This document shows, piece after piece, positions 9,015-17,561 of a DNA stretch of 64,000 bases. The stretch covers positions 1-64,000 of the forward strand of contig CAZXWN010000006.1 in NCBI GenBank assembly GCA_964644695.1, written 5' to 3'. The translations under genes and the position numbers were made by a program. Source of the DNA: CAZXWN01 sp964644695 [NCBI: uncultured bacterium] (GTDB taxonomy: Bacteria; UBP4; UBA4092). The notes beneath the pieces are model-generated. The model worked only from the letters and a program-made list of their open reading frames with translations. It made no database searches and was not told the origin of the DNA. How positions within the stretch are numbered: position 1 is the stretch's first letter; each line of letters starts with the position of its first letter.

Positions 9015-10181
9015 TTATTGTTTCAAGAACTGACGGGCAGGTGCAAAAGAAGAATCTATGCTCAAGGCGTCATTCCAATATTTTTGAGCTGTGCTGGAGT
9101 CCCCCAGGGCTCGGTAAGAGAGTCCCAGTCCATGACAGGCTTCTGCGGATTTGGGATAATCCTTCAGTATCTTCTTAAAGGAAGTGATAGCTTCCTGCAT
9201 CTCGCCTTTATTGTAGATGTCCCAGGTGGCTTTTAAACGGTTTCGGAATTCGGGGGATTTCCGGAACGCAAATTCATCGATAACAGGTGCTGGGGTGGCT
9301 ACTATATGAGCGGTGACCGTCGGTTCATTCGACAAATCACGACTGGGGACACCCCGAATCGCAATATTGTCATATATGGCAAAAGCCTGCCGCTGGAGTT
9401 TATCTCCGGTGAGAGATTCTCCAATATAAAAGTCTGGAACAGGCTTCAAATCTGCATTATATATGATTTCATACTTGGTATTATTATTGATTTCCAACGC
9501 AATATGATGCCTTTGTGGGTCAACCTGAATTGATATTGCATAGAGGTAACTGTTAGGAGCCGCCTGAGAAAATACATTCTGGTCCAATATACGATAGTTG
9601 CCTTTTCCATAGGCATCAAATGATAAATTCGGGAGTCTGCTGTTTAACCGTAATCGGATATGGCCGAACTTCACCATATCAATTGGACCATATCCATTGA
9701 ATAAAAACCGCACTGAATAAGGTTGGTCAAATCGAATAGGGATGACGGGTGATTGTGCATAAAACCCGCGGCTTGTACCTTGTTTGTGTGGAACAAATTC
9801 GGTTTGTTCATTTCCAGGTAAGTTGGCGGTTCCATACAGGAAGAGATTAGAGGTTTGTTGGTTCTTTCTCACATCCATCCAATCCACAGTCCATGCGGAT
9901 AAATCTCCAGATTCAAAATCATCAGAAAAAACTTCGCGAGAGGTCATTACCGTGGTCTTGTCTTTGTCGGGATTTACTTCTTTAACAACAGTTTCTGTCT
10001 TTGGCCAGTGAGACAATATGACAAAAAACAGTGCTAACGCTGTAAAGCCGCCCCAAGTACCATATATCCATCCGGGAACTGATCGAAAATGAAATTCCCC
10101 CGTCCTTGCCATGTCTGGGGTTTTATCCTCAGTCGGTGTGGGACGGGCGGGTATCTGATTTTCTATCTTTTTGTCTGTCAT
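9015..10181 (-). CDS. Membrane-anchored protein with a lectin-like middle domain and C-terminal TPRs
   Basis: A 388-aa protein. Residues 1-33 are cytoplasmic and rich in Lys, Pro and Thr; one transmembrane helix follows (about 38-60, GWIYGTWGGFTALALFFVIL). A beta-rich domain (about 85-285) begins FSDDFESGDLSAW, the usual opening of concanavalin-like/LamG jelly rolls that bind or coat polysaccharide. The last 75 residues form two TPRs (ATWDIYNKGEMQEAITSFKKIL and the next repeat). It is directly upstream of lpxK, and an envelope role is inferred from that and its topology. No catalytic motif is recognised and no specific name can be given. Confidence 0.7.
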   Translation of the reverse strand: MTDKKIENQIPARPTPTEDKTPDMARTGEFHFRSVPGWIYGTWGGFTALALFFVILSHWPKTETVVKEVNPDKDKTTVMTSREVFSDDFESGDLSAWTVDWMDVRKNQQTSNLFLYGTANLPGNEQTEFVPHKQGTSRGFYAQSPVIPIRFDQPYSVRFLFNGYGPIDMVKFGHIRLRLNSRLPNLSFDAYGKGNYRILDQNVFSQAAPNSYLYAISIQVDPQRHHIALEINNNTKYEIIYNADLKPVPDFYIGESLTGDKLQRQAFAIYDNIAIRGVPSRDLSNEPTVTAHIVATPAPVIDEFAFRKSPEFRNRLKATWDIYNKGEMQEAITSFKKILKDYPKSAEACHGLGLSYRALGDSSTAQKYWNDALSIDSSFAPARQFLKQ

Positions 10182-10246
10182 GGTTATTCCCGAATGTCCT
10201 TTTGTGCTTTCATAGTTGCATTTTATAACAGAAAAGGTACTTAAAA

Positions 10247-11455
10247 TTAATATGAGTCAGTATACATATAATTCCATGAGACAACAGGCAGTAATTCATC
10301 CAGTAATTTGACCCAGGTCTCAGGAATATTCTGGATTTGTATTTCTTCATAATAAGCGGGCAGCTGAGAGAATAATTTCCGTCCCAATACCCACTCTACC
10401 ACCGCTGCCTGAGGTAAGTTTAATAGATGCTTACCCTCTTTATGTGTAACAGTAATCTGGCCCTTTACAGATTCCAAGGTGGCTTTCCCTTTGGGTGTTT
10501 GAATCGTTAATGAAATAGAATCCGGCCCCACCGGAGCACCCTCTAAAATCAGTTTCAGTAGTCCTTCCAGTTGGATTATATTCAACATTAGACCCTTATT
10601 ATTCCGAGTCGTATAGGCGTTATTATTTTCCTTGAAGGCTTTTGTTAATGGATGGTTCAAGAAAATCCCTGGCAAAGCAAGCTTTCCCTGGTAATTTTGG
10701 TTATAAGTAGAAGTGATGGCCCAGACCATTTCTTTCCAGAATAAGGAGTCGTCATTGGGACCTGCAATTTCCCTGACCCAGGCGTTGGTTTTTGTCGGGT
10801 TCATTCCACCGCGGAAATAACCTTTAATAGAACCTTTTTCATCAGTGAAAACTTGAAAAATCGGGTCTTTCCGATGCATCCACTTCAACTGTCCTGTCCA
10901 ATATTCACGATTGCGGACGACCGGTCCTGTCAGATTCCGATTACAGGAGTCATAGAGTTTGATGATTGTGGACAGGTCTTTGTTTTCATAAGGACGGACT
11001 TTATATTTTTTTAACCGACCGGGGGTCTGGTTCAGTGAAATTATGACATCCTTCTGAGGCCAGTTTTCAAATCCATGAGGTCGATACACTTCATGCACAC
11101 CGGTATAAAGTCCGGATAGTAAGACCCCTTCATTTTCTCTCATGTAGCCGATGGCATCTTTTAAGACCGCTTCTATGAATCCCCGTCCCCGGTATTCTGG
11201 CAAAGTGCCGACATTGGCGATTCCCGCAAATGGAACTTTTTTCCCCCGGATATAAACCTGCTTGATGAACATTTGGACTGAAGCCGCCAGCACTTCATTT
11301 TGAAATCCCAAACGGGTATGTTCCGGTTTCACTCCCGGATGATGATATAACTGGGGAGTAAAATTCAAGTCTCGATGTTCTCGAAATGATAATTCTAATT
11401 GTTCAAGAACCTGGTCTAATTCGCCTTGCCGGGCGCCGCGTACAAAAAAAGTCAT
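10247..11455 (-). CDS. Eis-like GNAT N-acetyltransferase with SCP2-like tail
   Basis: A 402-aa protein with the architecture and length of Eis-type acetyltransferases. The first GNAT domain contains the acetyl-CoA loop VGTLPEYRGRGFIEAVL (about 90-106) followed by the typical LYTGVHEVYRPHGFE. A second, non-catalytic GNAT-like domain spans about 155-290, and a C-terminal SCP2-like sterol-carrier fold about 295-395 ends in a free carboxyl terminus (MYTDSY) that in Eis enzymes takes part in catalysis. Eis proteins acetylate amines, including aminoglycosides; the natural substrate here is unknown. It sits 22 nt downstream of the adenosyltransferase gene on the same strand. Confidence 0.85.
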   Translation of the reverse strand: MTFFVRGARQGELDQVLEQLELSFREHRDLNFTPQLYHHPGVKPEHTRLGFQNEVLAASVQMFIKQVYIRGKKVPFAGIANVGTLPEYRGRGFIEAVLKDAIGYMRENEGVLLSGLYTGVHEVYRPHGFENWPQKDVIISLNQTPGRLKKYKVRPYENKDLSTIIKLYDSCNRNLTGPVVRNREYWTGQLKWMHRKDPIFQVFTDEKGSIKGYFRGGMNPTKTNAWVREIAGPNDDSLFWKEMVWAITSTYNQNYQGKLALPGIFLNHPLTKAFKENNNAYTTRNNKGLMLNIIQLEGLLKLILEGAPVGPDSISLTIQTPKGKATLESVKGQITVTHKEGKHLLNLPQAAVVEWVLGRKLFSQLPAYYEEIQIQNIPETWVKLLDELLPVVSWNYMYTDSY

Positions 11456-11477
11456 AGATTAATCCAAAATTAAGTTT

Positions 11478-12092
11478 TTAGGTAAAGATGGGTAGTTCTG
11501 GGGGTATCCAAGGTACTTCCGGGCATCCCTCCCGTTTATTAACTGTCCTGGACATAACAAAGAGTAAATCTGATAACCGATTAAGATATTTCAGTCCCTC
11601 ACGGTTAATGGTTTCTAAGGACATTAATACAACAACTGACCGTTCTGCCCTGCGGCACACACAGCGGGCTACATGGATTCTCCCTGCGGTCTCCGTTCCA
11701 TTGGGAAGAACAAAATTTTTCAATGGCGGAAGGTCTTTTTCTAATTGGTCAATCCATTTTTCCAATTGTGTTGTATGAGTGTCTCTGATCCGATACACGA
11801 TTTTCTTTTTTTTGTCGGCGTTATCTGTTTCCATGCTGGATAAATCGGCTCCCAGTTCAAACAAATCCCCTTGAATCCGGGCAATCATATCGCGAAGGTC
11901 CGACTCTTTCAGCTTGGATAATACCAAACCCAACCAGGAGTTCAGCTCGTCCACATTACCGTAAGCTTCAATCCGGGCATTTGATTTTGGAACTTTCCCC
12001 CCGACGAAAAGGTAGGTTTCTCCCTGGTCGCCGGTTCGTGTGTATATACGCATATGATTGTCAGAATAGTGAATATCTGGTTTGTCTGTCAA
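11478..12092 (-). CDS. pduO: PduO-type cob(I)alamin adenosyltransferase
   Basis: This enzyme transfers the adenosyl group of ATP to cob(I)alamin to make adenosylcobalamin. The conserved N-terminus (M)RIYTRTGDQGETYLFVGG forms the ATP loop, EAYGNVDELNSWLG follows, and the C-terminal VCRRAERSVV helix carries the conserved Arg and Glu. Two starts are possible: a TTG at 12092 preceded by GAGG (204 aa), or an ATG at 12053 with no Shine-Dalgarno (191 aa) where family conservation begins. Its product is the expected ligand of the riboswitch at 35523-35708. A palindromic repeat lies just upstream. Confidence 0.93.
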   Translation of the reverse strand: MTDKPDIHYSDNHMRIYTRTGDQGETYLFVGGKVPKSNARIEAYGNVDELNSWLGLVLSKLKESDLRDMIARIQGDLFELGADLSSMETDNADKKKKIVYRIRDTHTTQLEKWIDQLEKDLPPLKNFVLPNGTETAGRIHVARCVCRRAERSVVVLMSLETINREGLKYLNRLSDLLFVMSRTVNKREGCPEVPWIPPELPIFT

Positions 12093-12140
12093 GTGAGCCT
12101 CAAATTATCCCTGATATCCTCATAAAGAGGTATTCTACAA

Positions 12141-12187
12141 ACGAAGAATCCACGGACTTAGTCCGAGCAGCTCCGTGAATGGTTCGT
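12141..12187 (+). repeat. 47-bp palindromic intergenic repeat, copy 2
   Basis: Arms 12141-12156 and 12172-12187 (ending CACGGA and starting TCCGTG) flank a 15-nt loop reading CTTAGTCCGAGCAGC. It lies between the adenosyltransferase start and the ispF stop. Loop orientation is the same as copy 1. Confidence 0.9.
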
Positions 12188-12203
12188 CATAGATTATAGA
12201 ATA

Positions 12204-12686
12204 TTAAAGATTATCTTTTTGGAGAAGTACGATGGATTGGACCGCAATTCCCTGTTTATCCCCCAGAGCACCCAAATGTTTAGGGGTGGTGGCTTTCAGG
12301 CTCAGTGCATCGGGTTCGATTTTCAACAGGGGGCACAAGTGTTCCATCATAGAGGGCAAATGGGGTCCCAGTTTAGGAACTTGAGCGATAATCGTTGCAT
12401 CGACATTTACGATATGGTAACCCTTCTCATGGATGAGGGTCATGGTTCTTTCCAGGAGTATCAGGCTTCGGATTCCCATCACTTCAGGAGTTCCGACCCC
12501 AAAGACTCGACCAATATCTCCTAAAGCCAAAGCACCTAACAGGGCATCAATCAGGGAGTGAGCCAACACATCCGCATCGGAATCCCCTTCCAGACCTCTT
12601 TCGTTGGGAATCGTTACTCCACCAAGCACCAATGGCCGGTTATCCATAAAAGGATGAACATCGAAACCTAATCCAACTCGATACAT
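12204..12686 (-). CDS. ispF: 2-C-methyl-D-erythritol 2,4-cyclodiphosphate synthase
   Basis: IspF cyclises CDP-methylerythritol 2-phosphate, releasing CMP. The 160-aa length is standard. The metal ligands GFDVH (D9, H11) and AH (H43) are in their usual places, followed by the ALLGALALGDIG helix; KATTPKHLGALG is the C-terminal CDP-binding segment. The start codon overlaps the ispD stop by one base (TGATG), so the pair is translationally coupled. The gene order ispD-ispF is common, and some bacteria fuse the two. Confidence 0.97.
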   Translation of the reverse strand: MYRVGLGFDVHPFMDNRPLVLGGVTIPNERGLEGDSDADVLAHSLIDALLGALALGDIGRVFGVGTPEVMGIRSLILLERTMTLIHEKGYHIVNVDATIIAQVPKLGPHLPSMMEHLCPLLKIEPDALSLKATTPKHLGALGDKQGIAVQSIVLLQKDNL

Positions 12687-13399
12687 CAGCTATTTTCTCC
12701 TCGGCCCGAGGCTTGTTGTTGTCGATATATCCAACAGGCCAGTTTTAAGTCGTCAGGGGTGGTGATTTTGATATTCTCTGCAGGCCCGGGAACGATGACG
12801 GCTTTCTTCCCGATTTTTTCTAAAAGAGAAGCATCATCTGTTACCGCCCATTGATGTTCATGAGACAGTTCGTACGCCATTTTAATGGTCGATAATCGGA
12901 AACACTGGGGTGTTTGGACAGCCCAGAGAGCCTCCCGGGGAATGGTTCGGAGGATATGGCGATATTCGTCCACTTCTTTAAGTGTGTCATAGATTTTAGT
13001 GCCAATGATGGCTCCATCGGCATCTGCCAGGGCATTCCTACAGTCTGCTAACATTCCGGTCGATATGAAGGGGCGGGCTCCATCCTGGATAGCGACAAAT
13101 TCGGTAGATTCAGGAACCATTTTAATTCCTTCCCAGACGGAATGCTGGCGTTCTTTCCCGCCGGGGATGATATGAGTCACTTTTGTTATTTCATGGGATT
13201 CAACCAATTCCTGACACTTCTCTAATAACTCCATGGACGTCACCAGAACAATATCTTTGACAATCGGGGAGTGTTGTAATGATTCCAGAGTACGAATGAG
13301 GACAGGTTTTCCTTCTAAATCCTGAAGGATTTTAGGTGTATCAATTCCGAACCGGGTTCCTTTTCCGGCCGCTACAACAATTACGGTGAATGGGTTCAT
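12686..13399 (-). CDS. ispD: 2-C-methyl-D-erythritol 4-phosphate cytidylyltransferase
   Basis: IspD couples CTP to methylerythritol 4-phosphate in the cytoplasm. The 237-aa protein opens with the nucleotidyltransferase loop VVAAGKGTRFG and PKIL (about 9-27). IQDGARPF (metal and CTP contacts), the conserved QTPQCF and DDASLLEK follow. Length is normal. It is the first gene of the ispD-ispF pair; a strong terminator for the preceding PIN-TRAM gene lies just upstream, so transcription of ispDF probably starts in the 75-nt gap or reads through. Confidence 0.97.
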   Translation of the reverse strand: MNPFTVIVVAAGKGTRFGIDTPKILQDLEGKPVLIRTLESLQHSPIVKDIVLVTSMELLEKCQELVESHEITKVTHIIPGGKERQHSVWEGIKMVPESTEFVAIQDGARPFISTGMLADCRNALADADGAIIGTKIYDTLKEVDEYRHILRTIPREALWAVQTPQCFRLSTIKMAYELSHEHQWAVTDDASLLEKIGKKAVIVPGPAENIKITTPDDLKLACWIYRQQQASGRGENS

Positions 13400-13416
13400 A
13401 TTCCAATATCATACCT

Positions 13417-13456
13417 AAAAAAAACGGAGTATGACTGTTTGAGTCACACTCCGTTA
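13417..13456 (-). terminator. Rho-independent terminator after the PIN-TRAM gene
   Basis: On the minus strand AACGGAGTGTGACT pairs fully (one G-T) with AGTCATACTCCGTT across a 5-nt loop, then a run of eight T. It is 18 nt downstream of the PIN-TRAM stop codon. Confidence 0.93.
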
Positions 13457-13474
13457 CAAATTTTTCTTTTGAAA

Positions 13475-14470
13475 TTATTCGCCGGCGACTTTCGCAAAAA
13501 TCATACGGCCAGCAGTGGTTTGTAAAACACTGGTGACGGCGACATCGACTTTCTGATTCATGAATCCGCGTCCATTATCAACAACGACCATTGTTCCATC
13601 GTCCAGATAACCCACTCCCTGGTTATATTCCTTACCTTCACGAAGAATGAAAACCTTGAATTCTTCACCCGGTAGAACGACGGGCCGCAGAGCATTGCCC
13701 AGTTCATTTATATTCAGAACATCAACACCCTGGATTTCTGCAACCTTATTAAGATTGAAATCATTGGTGATGATGGGGCAGTTCATGGCTTTTGCCAGTT
13801 CTACAAGTTTGGAATCCACCGCGGGTACGGAAGGATAATCAGTCTCAATGATTTCAACTGGATAGTTGATTTTTTGAAGCTTATTCAGAATATCCAGACC
13901 GCGGCGGCCTCTTTTTCGACGCATTGGATCCGAGGAGTCAGCGATGTGCTGCAATTCATTGAGAACAAATCGTGGAATAATCAATATTCCGGAAAGAAAT
14001 CCAGTTTCGGCAATATCCGCAATGCGTCCATCAATGATGACGCTGGTATCGAGTATTTTGTAGGAGTCTTTGCCTGAGATGTTTGGCGCACCAGGTATGG
14101 ATGGAGTAATTGCTCCCAGTTGGAATAAGTCGGATTTCTGGTATCCCAAAGTCAACCCGAGATACCCTAAAAACAAGGGCATCATGATAACAAACAGGTC
14201 GGTATGTTTTGGAGGGATAACCATGATGAAGGCGTTGACAATGAGTAACCCAATCACCAAGCCTAACATCAACCCCAGCATTCCAAATACGATGGCTTTT
14301 ATCTTCAGTTTACGCAACTGAAGTTCCAGCCCCAAAATTAAAAGTCCGAGTATGAATCCCAGCACCCCGCCGATTAGTGCCTGGTTTAAGGGGAATCCCT
14401 TCGTGGATAATAAATAGAATGTGAATGCGGCGGTAAGAATGACAAAGATTGTTCTTACGATGAGTAGCAT
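13475..14470 (-). CDS. YacL-like PIN and TRAM domain membrane protein
   Basis: A 331-aa protein with four N-terminal transmembrane helices (about 1-115), a PIN-like nuclease domain (about 138-260; [23 protein letters not shown] and [13 protein letters not shown] carry the acidic residues of the metal site) and a C-terminal TRAM RNA-binding domain ([17 protein letters not shown]). This is the layout of Bacillus YacL, a putative membrane-tethered RNase. The Shine-Dalgarno AAGGAGGTG is very strong. In many genomes yacL neighbours radA and ispD-ispF, exactly as here. Substrate unknown. Confidence 0.93.
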   Translation of the reverse strand: MLLIVRTIFVILTAAFTFYLLSTKGFPLNQALIGGVLGFILGLLILGLELQLRKLKIKAIVFGMLGLMLGLVIGLLIVNAFIMVIPPKHTDLFVIMMPLFLGYLGLTLGYQKSDLFQLGAITPSIPGAPNISGKDSYKILDTSVIIDGRIADIAETGFLSGILIIPRFVLNELQHIADSSDPMRRKRGRRGLDILNKLQKINYPVEIIETDYPSVPAVDSKLVELAKAMNCPIITNDFNLNKVAEIQGVDVLNINELGNALRPVVLPGEEFKVFILREGKEYNQGVGYLDDGTMVVVDNGRGFMNQKVDVAVTSVLQTTAGRMIFAKVAGE

Positions 14471-14524
14471 CTATGTTACACCTCCTTTCCAGTCAGCAAA
14501 TTTTTCTAAATGTATTAATTAACC

Positions 14525-14554
14525 ATTATAGATTAAATATCAATAGCACGGCAA
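14525..14554 (-). promoter_or_regulatory. Candidate sigma70-type promoter for the PIN-TRAM gene
   Basis: Minus-strand TTGCCG (14554-14549), an 18-nt spacer and a perfect TATAAT (14530-14525), placing the start point about 50 nt before the ATG at 14470. It lies in the gap after radA. Confidence 0.6.
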
Positions 14555-14564
14555 AGAGGATGAC

Positions 14565-15953
14565 TTACAGTAATGACAATTGTTTCAGCGCTTCATCAAG
14601 GCTGGAAACAGGATAGAGTTTGATTTTTCCGCGTTCATATTTAGGGTCGTAATTACTTTTGGCCATCAGAAGATGAGTAAATCCGAGATTATCCGCTTCG
14701 GCGATTCTTTTTTCAATCCAATGGACAGAACGGATTTCACCCGATAATCCGACTTCTCCAGCAGCGGCCCAATCCGGACTTACAGGCCTGTTTCTAAAAC
14801 TGGACGCCAACGCAATAGCCATACCCAAATCCAGTGCAGGTTCTTCAATTTTAATACCACCCGCAATATTTACATAAACATCTGACTGGCTTATATGAAG
14901 TCCGCATCTTTTTTCAAGAACGGCCATAAGGAGCGAGGCCCGCCGGATATCAACACCGGTGGACATCCGTCTTGGAGCTCCGAATCCTGAACCCGGTGTA
15001 ACCAGAGCTTGTACTTCAACCAGTAACGGGCGTGTTCCCTCTACACTTGGAACGACGACAGAACCGGGAGCATGATCGGGTCTTTCTGACAAAAGGATTC
15101 GAGAAGGATTATCCACTTCCATCATCCCTTCTTCACGCATTTCAAAAATCCCCATCTCATCAGTTGAACCAAATCGGTTTTTTACGGCACGCAAAACCCG
15201 GTACCGTTGATATCTCTCACCTTCCAGATACAGGACGGTATCGACCAGATGTTCCAATACACGAGGTCCGGCAATAGTTCCATCTTTGGTGACATGTCCG
15301 ACCAGGAAAACTGGGATGCCCTCATTTTTTGCAAGGAACATCAATTGGGCGGCACATTCACGCACTTGCCCTACGGAACCGGGTGCCGATGTCAGGTCTG
15401 GCTTATAGACAGTCTGGATGGAGTCAATTACTACAGCGAAGGGACGCATCTGGATGATTTGTTCACAGATGACATTTATATCTGTTTCAGGAAAAAGGAA
15501 GAGACCTTCTGAAGTCAGTCCCAGTCTTTCAGCTCTTAGCTTCACTTGGAGAGAGGATTCTTCTGCGGAGACATATAGCAAGGGTCCGGATTGTCGGCTG
15601 ATGGAGTCAGCTGATTGTAATAACAGGGTAGATTTACCGATCCCCGGCTCTCCCCCAATTAAAACGAGTGACCCCGGAACAATGCCGCCTCCTAATACCC
15701 GGTCAAATTCACGGATTCCTGTTGCATGGCGGTTATGTTCTGAGGTTTTGATTTCTTTTAATTTCTGGGGAGCTTTTATTCCTGTGTCCAGTCGTTGTCG
15801 GAGATTGGAAAAGGATGATTTATCAGGCCCTGGCATGGACTCTTCGACCATGGTATTCCATTCCTGACAAGCAGGGCATCGTCCTGTCCACTTAGGGGAT
15901 TCACCCCCACAGCTCTGACAGACAAACCGGGTTGCATTATTTTTTCCTGCCAT
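14565..15953 (-). CDS. radA: DNA repair protein RadA
   Basis: RadA is a RecA-like ATPase that helps process recombination intermediates. The 462-aa protein has the N-terminal C4 zinc finger (C12, C15, C26, C29), Walker A GEPGIGKS (101-108), the RadA-specific KNRFG motif (258-262) and the C-terminal Lon-protease-like domain (about 285-450, without protease activity). Length is normal. It precedes the PIN-TRAM gene and follows the MCE gene by 9 nt on the same strand, so the latter two are probably cotranscribed. Confidence 0.97.
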   Translation of the reverse strand: MAGKNNATRFVCQSCGGESPKWTGRCPACQEWNTMVEESMPGPDKSSFSNLRQRLDTGIKAPQKLKEIKTSEHNRHATGIREFDRVLGGGIVPGSLVLIGGEPGIGKSTLLLQSADSISRQSGPLLYVSAEESSLQVKLRAERLGLTSEGLFLFPETDINVICEQIIQMRPFAVVIDSIQTVYKPDLTSAPGSVGQVRECAAQLMFLAKNEGIPVFLVGHVTKDGTIAGPRVLEHLVDTVLYLEGERYQRYRVLRAVKNRFGSTDEMGIFEMREEGMMEVDNPSRILLSERPDHAPGSVVVPSVEGTRPLLVEVQALVTPGSGFGAPRRMSTGVDIRRASLLMAVLEKRCGLHISQSDVYVNIAGGIKIEEPALDLGMAIALASSFRNRPVSPDWAAAGEVGLSGEIRSVHWIEKRIAEADNLGFTHLLMAKSNYDPKYERGKIKLYPVSSLDEALKQLSLL

Positions 15954-15962
15954 AATGTTGGC

Positions 15963-17393
15963 CTAGTACCTAATCATCATGCCGGCATTGACTTCGGCTT
16001 CTTTATTCTGAATTTCAGCGCCAGCAATGCCGTACCAGTCCACATCCAGATAATTAAACATTTTGTAATTCGTCTGAATATCAACCCGAGGGTGTGTGTC
16101 CGTTAATCCGACTCCGGTTACACCAACAGACCATTGATTGGGTATCAGATTATAGTCAAAACCTGCGGCTGCCTTGGACTCTAATACACCCAGTTTGACG
16201 TCCAGTTTCCCAAGCCGGCGGTAATACATTAAATCCAATCCTGCTTTTTGACCGATATCGCTGGCACCAATCATATAGTATTTTTCATCACTGGGAGCAT
16301 ACCGGATATGGATATCATTCCTTAATCGGTCAAGGTGTCCCCTGTATCGAAGGTCATATTCGTATTGTGTTTTGGATAAAGCACGGTTGGCTGAGGAAAG
16401 AGATAAAGCCACTTCCTTGATGGCAGACACTGTGGACGTCGTCTGGTTATACAAGTTATCGTCATGAACCAGTTTCCCAACATTTCCTTCACCTTTTTCA
16501 ATCTTGGCGGCAATGTTGTCCAATCGTTTCATGGTGGTTTTAAAGTCTGCTGAGGCATCTCGGAAATTCTTTAATGTAGTTGTCAGATCTGGACGCCCTT
16601 CTGTGGCCGTAGTTCCAAGTTCATAGGTAAGCTTATCCAGGTTTGTCATGATAGCGCCTGTATGTTCCCGCATATCTTTGCTTGTCTGGGCCAGGTTTGC
16701 CACAATCACCCGGGTATCGGTTCTGTTTTCTTTCAAAAGAGAATCAACTTCCAGAACGGTTCGATTCATGTTCTCGGATAAGATTCGGAGGTTTCGGATA
16801 AAGGATTCAGTATCTCCACGACGACCGGCAACCAACTCATCAATATTTCGGCTAATGGAATCCATTCGCAAAATAGTATTTTTTAACGACATCTTGGTGC
16901 TTTCCACCGCAAAGACATCCGCAATGGCTTCCATGGTTTTAGCCAGGTTGTCGGCGACTGATTTCGAGGCATTAAGAATTTCCTGTATCTCAGTTGGGCT
17001 TTGCCCAATAATGGGCGCTCCCACTTCATTGAAAGGGGAATCTGCGGTACCGGCGTATATCTCAACATACTTCTCACCCATTAATCCCATTGTATTAATG
17101 AATGCACGGCAATTTTGATGTAATCTGGCTTTTTGTGTTAGTTCGATATCGACAAATACGGGGGGGACTGAATCTGGGTGAATCGTGATGGATTTTACGG
17201 TGCCTACTTTTACCCCATTCAAATGGACAGGCGCTCCGGTTTGTAAGCCACTGACAAAATCAAACCGGACCTGTAATGGATAGGTCTTGGTGAATAAGTG
17301 GAATTTTCCTACAAAGAGGGTTCCAAATCCTAATACAAGAAGGGCCAGTAGGGTTAAAATTCCGATTTTAAACTCGGGTGATAGTCTCTTCAT
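15963..17393 (-). CDS. MCE/MlaD family lipid-transport protein
   Basis: A 476-aa protein with one N-terminal transmembrane helix (about 9-29) and an MCE domain (about 38-120: YPLQVRFDFVSGLQTGAPVHLNGVKVG, GLMGEKYVEI). MCE proteins form hexameric rings that carry phospholipids between the inner and outer membranes. Residues about 150-345 are predicted coiled coil or helical, as in longer PqiB/YebT-like or Mce proteins. The last 130 residues form alternating strands ending in Tyr (GMMIRY), reminiscent of an outer-membrane barrel-like tail. The usual partner genes (MlaE permease, MlaF ATPase) are not in this window. Confidence 0.88.
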   Translation of the reverse strand: MKRLSPEFKIGILTLLALLVLGFGTLFVGKFHLFTKTYPLQVRFDFVSGLQTGAPVHLNGVKVGTVKSITIHPDSVPPVFVDIELTQKARLHQNCRAFINTMGLMGEKYVEIYAGTADSPFNEVGAPIIGQSPTEIQEILNASKSVADNLAKTMEAIADVFAVESTKMSLKNTILRMDSISRNIDELVAGRRGDTESFIRNLRILSENMNRTVLEVDSLLKENRTDTRVIVANLAQTSKDMREHTGAIMTNLDKLTYELGTTATEGRPDLTTTLKNFRDASADFKTTMKRLDNIAAKIEKGEGNVGKLVHDDNLYNQTTSTVSAIKEVALSLSSANRALSKTQYEYDLRYRGHLDRLRNDIHIRYAPSDEKYYMIGASDIGQKAGLDLMYYRRLGKLDVKLGVLESKAAAGFDYNLIPNQWSVGVTGVGLTDTHPRVDIQTNYKMFNYLDVDWYGIAGAEIQNKEAEVNAGMMIRY

Positions 17394-17464
17394 ATTTTGA
17401 GATGAGATTGCCTTTCCAAAAAGTAATCAGGGGCAAATATCTGTTGCACTCTCCAATTATTTGA

Positions 17465-17494
17465 ATTATAGGTGTGTTAGCCATTAAAATTCAA
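17465..17494 (-). promoter_or_regulatory. Candidate promoter for the MCE-radA genes
   Basis: Minus-strand TTGAAT (17494-17489), an 18-nt spacer and TATAAT (17470-17465), about 70 nt before the MCE start. A weaker plus-strand pair, TTCAAG (17490) and TATAAG (17513) with 17-nt spacing, could serve the divergent rseP gene. Confidence 0.5.
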
Positions 17495-17561
17495 GCAATA
17501 TAGAGTATCAAGTATAAGTATATCTTATGATAAAGTAAGTGGAGAGAGAGGTGGACTACTT

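Noticed and set aside
15418-15867. A 149-codon plus-strand frame within radA
   Set aside because: Composition and position show that it is the complement of radA, which has all family motifs.
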